From contig NZ_CP090064.1 in the NCBI RefSeq assembly GCF_023100685.1, positions 3,844,001 to 3,908,000 of the forward strand: a DNA stretch of 64,000 bases. The letters run 5' to 3'. Source of the stretch: Proteus vulgaris (GTDB lineage Bacteria; Pseudomonadota; Gammaproteobacteria; Enterobacterales; Enterobacteriaceae). Positions 9,386 to 20,100 of the stretch are shown here, one piece after another. Numbering within the stretch: position 1 is the stretch's first letter; every line of letters starts with the position of its first letter. The notes under the pieces are model-generated. The model was given only the letters and a program-made list of their open reading frames with translations, searched no databases and had not been told where the DNA came from. The translations under genes and the position numbers were made by a program.

Positions 9386-9699
9386 TTAGGCTCCTTAAGG
9401 TTATTCACACCAAAAATCCGGTTCCACAACCAAATTAAAGTTGTGCTACCCATCGAGCCAAAAAGCCCTGCAATCATGTAAGACATATAACGACTTGCCC
9501 CACTTTCAAAACTTAATAATCCGCCTAATAATCCCGTAAAAACAGAGATCACTATTTGGCTGGTGATACCACACCAAGACCACTTAATTTGTTTTTGCCT
9601 AATTTCCATTAAATACCTCACGATACCTCCCCAGGCTGAAAATCCACCGATTATCATCCAAGCCAGTGCATCGCTTTCTGATGGGATCGCAACTAGCAT
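9382..9699 (-). CDS. Phage-type holin
   Basis: A 105-aa protein with three hydrophobic segments (about residues 12-30, 44-62 and 70-92) and a short charged tail ending NNLKEPK. This size and build match class I holins of the LydA-like group. It is first in the lysis cassette, with an ATGA overlap into the endolysin gene. It would open the inner membrane at a set time to release the endolysin. The exact holin family is uncertain because such proteins are short and diverse. Confidence 0.78.
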   Translation of the reverse strand: MLVAIPSESDALAWMIIGGFSAWGGIVRYLMEIRQKQIKWSWCGITSQIVISVFTGLLGGLLSFESGASRYMSYMIAGLFGSMGSTTLIWLWNRIFGVNNLKEPK

Positions 9700-9718
9700 A
9701 ATAAAATTCCTAAATAAT

Positions 9719-9749
9719 GCGGATTAAGCGACATCGCCAATTAATCCGC
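9719..9749 (-). promoter_or_regulatory. Intercistronic hairpin between tcB and the holin gene
   Basis: A perfect 9-bp stem (GCGGATTAA with TTAATCCGC) encloses a small inner stem (GCGA-CA-TCGC). No T-run follows on the - strand, so it is more likely an mRNA-processing, stability or attenuation element than a simple terminator. It lies 19 bp after the tcB stop and just ahead of the holin ribosome site. Confidence 0.5.
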
Positions 9750-9768
9750 GTAATAAGCAATAAATAAC

Positions 9769-12700
9769 TTACATTAAGGTGTCATTTTCATCTTCCTGAG
9801 CCACAAACCAAGGCGTTACTATCGTATTACGTTGATAGTTCTTTGCTGTGTTCACTTGATATAAGCGACCTAATGCATCGTAATAATGGGTATCCGCAAA
9901 CCGATTCGATTGTGCAGAGCTATTGTTGATATAACGCCAATCATTGAGAAAATAAGGCTGATAAACTCGCTTTATATTTCCTTTATTGTCATATTCTGTT
10001 TCACCCGAAATAGCCCATCTTATCGGTGCATTTTTAACTTGGACGTGTTGCTCTCCACTCATCACCAACATACCCGTTTCGCTGCGCAAGAAAGCCTCTC
10101 CCGTTTCAACTCTCACGGAAGTTTGTAATAAGCGACCAAAACCATCACTAAACGCGATTTGTTGGCGGATTTGTTGTTGTGGATCGCTGTCATAACGATC
10201 AGTCATGATTTGCAATGCATGAGGAGGCAATTTTGCAGATGTTGACATCCAACTGTCTGTCACATACACAAAACCAGTGGCAATAGGCAGCGTTGATGTT
10301 AGCGCCAAAGCCCCATTAATGGTTGTTGGCATGATGCACGTTTTATCGCTATAGCCACTTTGTCTATCGTTTTCACGCCCCGAAAAACGTGTTGTTGTCA
10401 CTCGGCCAAAACCATCAAAGGTTACTTGATGAATATTTTTATTTTCATCAGTAATAGAGTTAGGTGATAAAAAACGCCAATCATAAGTAAGATGGAAATC
10501 TTGTGTATTTAAAGGAGACTCTTTACCCATCAAAACACAGAATTGTTTATCCCATAGCAAAGTGTAATCACAAGAGAGTGCTGTTTTCTTGTACACGAGT
10601 GGTTTATAGAATTGCGCTAATGAACCGTAGGTTTTGATACCTAATAACGATTTCACCCACAGTTTTTTGCCTTTTTCTGGAACATCAGCAAATAAATACA
10701 CTTTTTGCTGATAACCCGCATTTTCCATGACTTCATCCAGTTTTAAATGTGGATAAGGTTGTGAAATAGCTTTTGCGATTTCTTCATCGAGTTCGGCCGT
10801 TTCGCTAGAGGCTAAACGCGCAGGGAAATCAGGTTCTGCAAATGTGGCGTTACTGCTCGCATTCAGGTAAGCAAGTTGCTGTTGTCCTACAAATACGGAT
10901 GCCGATTTTTGTGTGAGCAAATTATCAGTTGCTAATAATGCTTCGATACTTAAACCATCTTTAGGCTGTTTTTCTACGCCATATGTCCAGATATCTTGGC
11001 GACTTGTTGCTGTAACACCTAGTTGATAAACCTGCTTTTCAGGATGATTAATATGATGGCAAGTTTGACGTGATAAACCTAAGCGCAGCGTATGTTGTTG
11101 CTCATCATAACTGGATCCCCATAAAGTTTCTGGCAGGCTTTCATAATGTTGATAAGGATTTTCTGTGCCTTTAACTCGTCTTGGATAATCAATAGAAACT
11201 GTTTTAGAAATAAAACCATAACTATCTTGTTCTAAGATGATTTGTTGATGACAAGCAGGATCAGTCGCAATACGCTCATAGTGATATTGACGGCTTTCCA
11301 CCACCGAAGGCATCACCACAGGCGAGCGCCCTTGCGTTTCAATTAGACGTACCTGCGCTCGTTGTTCTGTGACAGCATAAGGCACATTGGAAACAACAGA
11401 ACTGTCTAGCCCATAGACCTCTTTTCGAAGTAATTGGCCTTGCAATCCACGCTCAAGCCAATAGGCTTGTTCTTGACGTACTGTGTTATCACAGATCTTT
11501 TCAGCACTTCCTTCACCTTGTGTAAAACGCGGTGAGAAATGAGGAAATGCCACACTGTCACCTTGCCAAAACTCATTATAAAGCTGAGCATCAACAATGG
11601 ATTTACCGGTTGAAAACCATTGACGGGTTAACGCACTTGGCGTTTTATTCGTTGTATTTTCTTCACTTTTAAAAGACTCCGCATTTGTGGCTTCAACACA
11701 GCCAAAACCACGAAATTCTTTTTCTTTACCATCCCAGACACCATAACGATAATTGAAAAGCTGTGTTAACTGGCTTTGTGTAATTTCATCAACCGTTTCA
11801 ATTTTCCAAAGCGTATGCAGAGGAAAAGGTAAATGACTCACCACTTTATTCTTACTTTGCTGCTGAGCTAATTTTTCGTCCAATCCATATTGAGCAGAAC
11901 TACGATAGTGCAAGTTTTGGATCAGCCCCATATTGTTATTAATCGAGGTTAATAACCACGGTTTGTTATTTTGTAAAGAAAGCACCCAATGTTGCGGTGT
12001 TGGATAAGATTTTGTCAGCAAAATACTGGCAATACCTAAACCTTGAATATCCGCCACTTGCAGTTGGCTCTGGTTATCAAAACGCATACCTTTAGGTAAT
12101 GGGATATCATCACCACGTACAAATTGATTACCACTTTGATTAAAATAAACTTCTAAATGAGTAGATTGGATATAAATGATGTCAGTTGTACCACTGCCAT
12201 CTAAATCAGCTAAATAGAGTTGGTTAGGATTAAATTTAAGACGATCTGCCGAAAATCCCGCAATAGTGATTGGTGTGCTAAATTTACCCTCACCGAGATG
12301 TACCCAACAGGTTACTCCTTGATAATCCACTTTAATTAGATGTTGTTGACCAGAACCCAATACGTCACTAAATGCGACTAAAGCACGACGATTGATATTC
12401 TTAATCGGCAAGATCACACCTTCAGCCTGCATTATCTCTTTACTTTCTTTCCAACCTCGAACTGAGCCAGCATAAAGACGAATACTACGAGGACCAATCA
12501 AGGCAAGATCAGCAAAACCACTGCCTGTTAATGAGGTAATTTCAGCTCTAGGGTGAAAATATTCCACAGGTATGGCATCAAGTGGCACAAAATTAAGCCA
12601 ATTCTCGGCTTTAGTATCATCCTGAGTGTAATAACCGTTTACATCACCTTGTGTGACTAGCCATTCTAATTTCCCATCACCTGTAACGTCTGTCAGCATA

Positions 12701-14097
12701 GCTGAACCTCGTAGTGATGGAATAACAGGGAGTTTTTTAGGGTTATCCCATGTTATAGCATTAGGATTTTGCTTATCTTCTTTTCTAATCGGTGCGCGAT
12801 ACCACCAAGCACCATGGTCTTGATACAACACCCCAGCAAGCCCTTCCCCAAATAAATCAACATACTGATAAGGCTGTTGTGGTGTAAAAGAAGCAAGCTC
12901 ATCCAATGATTGCCACTGAGCTTGTTTTGTCGTACCAACCTGTTGCCAATCAAATTTTACAGGAGGCAATGTCACTAACGATTGTGTATCTTTATTGTCG
13001 TTAAACGCCGATTGTTGTGCAGAAACTAATATCGAACTAGCTCCAGACTCGGCATAAGTCAGTGTTAATCTAGCGACTAATTCTGGTGTTTCTGTCAGTG
13101 CTGTTTGTTTTTCTAAGCTTTCAATACGGTGATACATCAGCACTTGGCGACATAAACGGCGAGTACGGACTTCAAAACCGTAATGGAAAAGCGAAAAACA
13201 GTCTTGACGCAGTGTCCAGGATGAATTGCTCTGCCATTGAGGATAAGAGGCTAATGCACTGCTACGCTCACCATAATCAAACACCAAAGTAAATAAAGCA
13301 TTTTTAGGTAATGTGTTATCAATTTTAGTACATGAAAGCGCGCGCTCTCCCACAGGGTTGCCATAATACACCTTCTCTAAATAGCGTTGTGTATTGGCAT
13401 TTTTATGTGATTGAATTTCTTGTTTATCACAGCCTTGTTCATCTTCAGCGCGATAGTGATATTCAATTTGCTCACCCATCGCTGAAACCGAAGCATTGAG
13501 GTTCCATTGCGCAATATGTGCGCTGTTTTGGCTATCCACAATCTGTGCTGTGGTTTCATAACCGAATAAATGAACCTCACCATTTGCACTCAACATCACC
13601 CAAAATTGTTTTGGTATATTGGCAGAAGTATTAGCCTCATTTAATGACCAACACTCAAAACGACTAAAGCTTTTTTCAATACGAGAACGATAAGTTGTGA
13701 CTTGGTATTGATGTGCAAGTTTTATGCCTAATAATGTATTACGTTGTGCCGTTTCAATTTCACCTTTCTTATTGATAATCGGTACAATCACTTCACCATC
13801 TGGCCCAACAAACTCATCTTGTTGAGTGTACGATGGCACACCTTTTGATGTACGACGGCGAATCGACATCGTACCGACAGACCAGCCAAAACCAAACGCA
13901 CCATTGCCCGCTTGATTTTGATACGTTAAACCTAAAGAAGGGGCATAACCACGACCTTGGCTAATCGGTAATGGTAAGTTAAAAGTGGCTGCACCATCAG
14001 GGCCAACAGCACCCATGTTGCCCGTTAATCCTGTGACAGCCCCACCACCTTTCGGTAAATTCGGCGCATCAAAGGTCAATGTCTCTGAATTTTGCAT
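9769..14097 (-). CDS. Tc toxin B component (TcdB/TcaC-like)
   Basis: A 1442-aa protein that forms most of the cocoon-shaped shell holding the TcC toxin domain. The N-terminus has the SpvB-like module (LPKGGGAVTGLTG-MGAVGPDG and YAPSLGLTYQNQAGNGAFGFGW). The middle has FG-GAP/VCBS-type repeats (DVTGDGKLEWL, DLDGSGTTDIIYI) forming the beta-propeller that docks on TcA. The TcdB mid regions and the start of the RHS-repeat shell follow (DALGRLYQVNTAKNYQRN at the end). The size is that of the family. A CAGGAG ribosome site precedes the ATG. It is second in the operon, 55 bp after TcA, with a strong hairpin in the gap. Confidence 0.95.
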   Translation of the reverse strand: MQNSETLTFDAPNLPKGGGAVTGLTGNMGAVGPDGAATFNLPLPISQGRGYAPSLGLTYQNQAGNGAFGFGWSVGTMSIRRRTSKGVPSYTQQDEFVGPDGEVIVPIINKKGEIETAQRNTLLGIKLAHQYQVTTYRSRIEKSFSRFECWSLNEANTSANIPKQFWVMLSANGEVHLFGYETTAQIVDSQNSAHIAQWNLNASVSAMGEQIEYHYRAEDEQGCDKQEIQSHKNANTQRYLEKVYYGNPVGERALSCTKIDNTLPKNALFTLVFDYGERSSALASYPQWQSNSSWTLRQDCFSLFHYGFEVRTRRLCRQVLMYHRIESLEKQTALTETPELVARLTLTYAESGASSILVSAQQSAFNDNKDTQSLVTLPPVKFDWQQVGTTKQAQWQSLDELASFTPQQPYQYVDLFGEGLAGVLYQDHGAWWYRAPIRKEDKQNPNAITWDNPKKLPVIPSLRGSAMLTDVTGDGKLEWLVTQGDVNGYYTQDDTKAENWLNFVPLDAIPVEYFHPRAEITSLTGSGFADLALIGPRSIRLYAGSVRGWKESKEIMQAEGVILPIKNINRRALVAFSDVLGSGQQHLIKVDYQGVTCWVHLGEGKFSTPITIAGFSADRLKFNPNQLYLADLDGSGTTDIIYIQSTHLEVYFNQSGNQFVRGDDIPLPKGMRFDNQSQLQVADIQGLGIASILLTKSYPTPQHWVLSLQNNKPWLLTSINNNMGLIQNLHYRSSAQYGLDEKLAQQQSKNKVVSHLPFPLHTLWKIETVDEITQSQLTQLFNYRYGVWDGKEKEFRGFGCVEATNAESFKSEENTTNKTPSALTRQWFSTGKSIVDAQLYNEFWQGDSVAFPHFSPRFTQGEGSAEKICDNTVRQEQAYWLERGLQGQLLRKEVYGLDSSVVSNVPYAVTEQRAQVRLIETQGRSPVVMPSVVESRQYHYERIATDPACHQQIILEQDSYGFISKTVSIDYPRRVKGTENPYQHYESLPETLWGSSYDEQQHTLRLGLSRQTCHHINHPEKQVYQLGVTATSRQDIWTYGVEKQPKDGLSIEALLATDNLLTQKSASVFVGQQQLAYLNASSNATFAEPDFPARLASSETAELDEEIAKAISQPYPHLKLDEVMENAGYQQKVYLFADVPEKGKKLWVKSLLGIKTYGSLAQFYKPLVYKKTALSCDYTLLWDKQFCVLMGKESPLNTQDFHLTYDWRFLSPNSITDENKNIHQVTFDGFGRVTTTRFSGRENDRQSGYSDKTCIMPTTINGALALTSTLPIATGFVYVTDSWMSTSAKLPPHALQIMTDRYDSDPQQQIRQQIAFSDGFGRLLQTSVRVETGEAFLRSETGMLVMSGEQHVQVKNAPIRWAISGETEYDNKGNIKRVYQPYFLNDWRYINNSSAQSNRFADTHYYDALGRLYQVNTAKNYQRNTIVTPWFVAQEDENDTLM

Positions 14098-14109
14098 GTA
14101 GAACTCCTG

Positions 14110-14131
14110 ACAGGCTCCCTAAGGAGCCTGT
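14110..14131 (-). promoter_or_regulatory. Intercistronic hairpin between TcA and TcB genes
   Basis: A perfect 9-bp GC-rich stem (ACAGGCTCC with GGAGCCTGT) with a 4-base loop. On the - strand the hairpin ends directly against the CAGGAG ribosome site of tcB, with no T-run. It may lower or protect downstream expression and so set the A to B ratio. Confidence 0.6.
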
Positions 14132-14152
14132 AATTAATTAAGATTTAGATAA

Positions 14153-17100
14153 TTAACGAATGGTGTAATTAATATGGAGAATGATATCGTTCAGTGTCAG
14201 TAACATCTCTTTTTGCTTACTTGTTGCATCAGGGAAGCTTAAAGTCAGTGTACTGCTATCATTCACGGGTAAACCTTCAAAAGGCAGATAACGATCGTCA
14301 TTGAAGTTCAGTTGGAATTGACCACTGTCATTCATACCATGAGAAATCGCGATTGCATTACAACCTCTTGGTTTCACCGCACTACCGCCATAATTCAGCA
14401 CTGCTCTGATATTCTGATAAGCGCCTGTTAATGCAGGTAATGTCACACTAATTTGTTTAACTCGACGTAATTGACCTAAATCAGCAGGGTAATCTTTGTC
14501 GATAGCTAAATCAGAGAGCCTAATTGAAGCTTGTAATTGACCGTTTTTCAGCGTAATACCATTTACTGCTGTACCTAACTGTGTTTTCGATTGATTAATC
14601 ACATCAGTTACTTGTTCAAATCCAAATGGCTTAGTGCTTAACCCTTGATATACATCACCCAACGAAACAATCTTGGTAATTTCCAGTGCGCGTTTATCTT
14701 TTTCAAGGTAGCTGTTTTCCATATGAGTCAGGTTATGCATTAAATTTTCACCCGCCATCAAACCAGAATAGTTACCTTGCCATGCACCTGGGCGAATAAA
14801 GGTTTGGGTTTCACCTAAATCATACTGATAAGCTAATTCCGCCATACGACAGCGAGAAATAGCTAAGTCGTAGAAAGGTTTATAAATCGCCATTAATTTA
14901 CCGCGTAACCAGTTATACAGGGCTTTATTGGTAAATTTATTTTGTAAGAAAGTTAAGTGCTCTTGCGTTTGTTGCTGTTGTAATTTCAAGCTATCCAGCT
15001 GCAAACTCGTGGCATCTTTACGTACTTTTAAGGCTTCAAGTTGTGCATCAATTTGTTCCAACTCGGATTTTGCGTTATCGCGAGATAATACCCACTCTTC
15101 ACGACGGCGACGATAAGACTCAGATTGACTTAATCTATCTGCCGCAATACGAGTTGCAGATCCTGATAATTGCAGACCAATTGATGTGGCATTAAAAATA
15201 GCGCCTAGACGCGAGCCACCGACCGCTAAACCGTAAATATTCGGCACCAAATCTGCAGCAGCTCCTGCAATGTTTAGCCCTTGGCTGGCGGTATTCAACA
15301 CTGACGATGCCAGATAGAGATCCATCGCTTGTTGCTCTGAGGTACTGATATTTTCATCATATAACTTGCTATAGTGATCAAGTCGATTTTGTGCCCCAAC
15401 GCGTAACGCTTTTAATGCTTTCTCGTTATAGATAAATTCTTCAATACTCTTCGTCTGATACTTCATATTTTGCAGAATAATTTCGCCACCTTGCGTAGTG
15501 AATAATTCTGACAATGCTTGTGCGTCTTGGCGTTCTGTAATGCTAAATAATGAACTACCAAACTGCATTAACTGACTAACCATCGATTTAGCACTATTTA
15601 AAATCACAGGGAAGCGCTGTGTTGGCATCACGACATTTGGCAATGTACTGCCACCTTGAGATTGATTCACGGCTGCATTTTGTAATGCTTTAGGATCTGC
15701 CGGTGTAGCGTAAATCGCTAACGACAGAGGTTGCCCATCAATTGATAAATTGTGACGTAAATTAAACAGACGCACTTTTAACGTGTCGCGATACTGCGCT
15801 AACTTCTCATTAATTTGCGGTAAAAAGAGCGCAGTTAATGAATTTGCAGTACGTGGTGATGCCGCTTCTTCATTTTCTTTCTTGATTACGCGTGTTGATT
15901 GTTTCGTTTTTGTTGCTGCCTCAGTTAATTTAGGGGTTAACCAAACGTTATCACCTAACAGCTCAGTTTCATCACCCAGTAATTTCAGCGCTTGCATATA
16001 CCACATTTTGGCTTCATTTAAGGTGTCACGTTCTAATACACGGTAAGCACTATCACCACGCTCCATAAGAATATCCAAGCACTTCATAAAGGTCGCTAAC
16101 TTATAGTGCATCGGATCTGTTTGCGCAACGGCATCCGGATCGGTTGAATCGAGTTGAACTTTATCCCAATCCGTATCAGTTAAAAGGGGTTGTGAATTCC
16201 ACACGCGATCAGAATAAGTCCCATTTTCTATATAGCCATTAGGACTAAATACATAACGTAACCAGCGACCAGCTTCATCATAGTTATGTCCTTCCAGCAT
16301 CACATTAGCAACCATCATTGGGGTATAATAGAACAGCTCCCAAAAATAGAGTGCATTGGCACCATTAAAATCCATGGTGTCGTCCGTATTACCCTCTAAT
16401 GCAGGTTCAGGTAAACGCTGAGTATCTAAGGTTAAAATAGTATCAATACCTTTATTGGCACGTTTAACCAATTGACGGGCAAATAAAGTATTTAAACGCA
16501 CAAGCATTGGCTTATTTGTAATGCTCATTGACATATACTGAGCCATTGCTGAATTTGTTTCTACTTTAATAACGCTTCCTGTATCCGCAACGATAGTTCT
16601 CTTAACTTCAAATGAAAAAGCCTTTTCTGATAACACCTCCGATTGTTTATTTTTAACCTTAACATTTACCGTTACCGTTGTTTTTCCATTTCTGGTAAAT
16701 TCACTAACAGGAATATCTAAACTAAGTGCACCATCTACATTATTGAAACTATTTATACCTCCATAAATTTGGCTATGATTACTCCAACTATTAATATTGT
16801 ATTCTTTATTGTTTTCCGCAGATTTTATTTCAATTGCAATATCACTGATCTTATTTGCTGTACTGTTATACATTGGATCAAAATTTTTAATTGGTAAATT
16901 ATCCAATGTGCTTTTACCATAAATACCATAAAAACCATCATCTAGTTCAAATGTCATAACAAGCATACAGTTGTTTTGTTTTATTAGATCATAAAAATGA
17001 TCATCTATACTCATAGAGAAATATCCATTTTCCTCAATAGAGCCGTTCATTAGGTTAATGGCATCACCATCTTTATCAACCATATTAAAAACACCAATCA

Positions 17101-20100
17101 ATGGAGCATAAGAATTCATAACTTTACGAGTAAAGTCGAGATCCACTTTGTATTCATTACCTTTATAAATAAAATAAAAATAAAAATTTCTTGATTTCAA
17201 ATCAACAATAAAATACAAAGCAAAATCCGTCTCTTCATTATGTATATTTTCCCAATAACCATCCTCACATTTACCTATATTAACCCTAGCATAATAAATA
17301 TCTTCAAATTCATCATTAGAATCATTATGATATGACAGTATTTTTGCCACGTGTTGTTTTACATAATCATCAGCTTCAATTGTTTTTTTAATTTCACATT
17401 TAATAGCAGCAGAAAACAAACACGTTATGCGATTATTATTTAATTCAATTTTAGCATCATTAATTAAACTACCTTGTAATGATGCTAGTTCAGACTCTTT
17501 AACTGTAATATTAGAATTAGGTTCACGTGAAATAGTATAATTCGTTTTATCTCTTTTAATAAAATGATTGTTTATAACTTTAACACGAATTCCTTTTGAA
17601 TCATCTAATATATCGAATTCATTTTTTGCATTAATATAAACACTTTCAATTTCACTTGAAGTTCCTTTGGCAAAATTCAATTCATTATCAATATAGTAAA
17701 TCTTGAATTCATCTTTTTCAGCTGAGTATGTTTCTGACATTTTATAAAACACAATCATAACTTTATCAAACTCATCACTATAACTGAGATAGAAGTTGAG
17801 TTTATTCAGTTTGTCTAAACTATCCCATATTTCATAAGTAATAGGCGAACTCCAAGAACCATCATAACGAATATGAGAAAGTTTTAAGCTATATTTAATT
17901 TCTTTTTCAATTTTTTCCGCCGTTTCATTTTTGGCCTTTTCAAGTCGTTCAACCCAAGCAATATATAAACGACTATTAAAAATAACAGGGCGAATTAAAC
18001 CATTATACGGATTTAAACCATTTTCAATTTTAGTCCACTCTGTCCACGCGTTGGCTGCCATTTTGCCATCTTTAATTTTACTATGATCAGCGCTACGCCA
18101 ATAATAGCTCATTTGATCAGCAGGATTACGGCCAATAAAATAGGTAATGCCATCATCCAGTGTTACGCTATCATGATATCCACTAATCACTTCTAAATTA
18201 GCAATTTGCTCAAATGAAGTTAAATAGGTTTTAAAGGCATCTTCTACCGTATCGCGATTAACACTATTTTGGCTAATAGACTGTAATAGGGTATCCATCA
18301 TTTTGGTTTGCCCAATACGCATCGTTGGGTCAACATAGTTTTCTGGATAATAAACTAATTTAGAAACACCTGCCCAAGTGCTATAACGTTTATTAAATTC
18401 ATCCCACTGAGCAAAAAAAGTACGGCCTTTTACATTCTTATCAACATCTTTTTCATCACCTGACAAGCAGTTATTAATATAAAATTGAATATTGGCAATC
18501 GCTTGTGCAATCGGTGTTGTCATAATTTCAGCAGAAACTTGATTATCAATTAATAAATGGTGATACACATCATCACGACTGATTAACGATGGATTTCTAC
18601 TTTGACTGGCATAATAATGGGTTAATACTGCCGCTTCTTTCACATCCTTAATTTGAGTAAGCTGTGCCGTTTTTTCACTGTTTAAATTCGCCTGCATAAT
18701 TTGGCTTAACCTATCCCACTTATCATAATTTCCCGCGACATCATTATTTTCAGTGTATTTTAAATCAATTAACAATTTAAAATCTTTAGGTGAAATACCC
18801 AGTGTTTTAGATAACTCTAAATATTGAATCAAAATAGTAATATTTTGAAAATCTTTTAATTCTTTGGTTGGCGTTAATACTAAGGCTTGATTAAGCGTTG
18901 TTTCATCAATATTTAAAATAGAGGTCATTTTTTCAGTCGTTAATGACTGGTTTTTAAGTCCAGTTAAAAACTCATTCGCCATATTGCCACATTGGGAAAT
19001 AAAGTGATGAAAATAAGTAATATGCTTTATTTTATCAATGGTTAAAACATGCTTTTCTTTAGGATAAAGATATTCTTGTTTTACACTAATAAATTCTAAT
19101 TCATACTTATTTAATCCCACTTTATTGGAAACCAAGGTGGTTTTTTTAAGTCGATTAAAGAATAGTGCAATATCTACTTTATCTTGTTGAGTTAAAGTAT
19201 CTTTAATAATTATTGGCAATATCTCATTTAGATATTTATTACCTGCTTCTAGATCAACCCATTGTAATATTGAATTTGATTTTTCAATAGAGTCAATACC
19301 CATTTCAGCAGCAATAAATGAAGAAATGGCTGAGAATTGTTCTGCATAATCTGTTGGTGTATTTTTTAATATTTCTTTTAAATTATTGATTAACACTTCA
19401 AGTTCAGAGCTAAATTCAGACTCAAATTTTGATGAACAAATTAAAAATAATTCACTTATCGTCCACTTTTCTTTTTTAGCAAAGTTAATGACATCATTAA
19501 GAGTATGAATTAAATTACCCATATCATCAGAACTATCATGAGATTGAATCGTTCCATTGAATGGTTTTGGTAAAATATTAATAAGCAATACTAACTCATT
19601 AACCGATAAACCATAAATTTGTGCTAATAAGCTCGTACGGTAAAGTAAAGAAAGGCTTTTTAATGAGCAATCAAATTCGCTATTATAAGATATTGCTAAC
19701 CGCCATAACATAACAAGTTCAACATCATTAACATCAAATGCACGCTTTAAAGTATTTAAACGAATAATACTAGTAGCTTCATTTGCATTATCTAGAGGGA
19801 AATGATAACCATCATCTGTAAAAGTGTTACCATTAAGTGGCGGATGATTAAATAATTGATCAAATTGTGATAGTGTATTACCTAATGATGTTTTTGAAAT
19901 TAATCCACCATTAAGCACAATCGCTTGTTCCACTGTAATAGGGTAAGTATTCATCATTACTTGCAAATGAAAAATATTGCTTAATACTTCTTTATCAATA
20001 TTTAATTGCATATTTTTAGATTGAATTGCAGTAATCAAAGAAGACAATGGCATGTCTGTAGCTTTATATAAGCGAATGATTTTATTTAAATTTAAAAATT

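Noticed and set aside
8996..9699. Holin and endolysin as sign of a prophage
   Set aside because: No integrase, structural or replication genes and no attachment repeats are near, and the genes are locked into the Tc operon.
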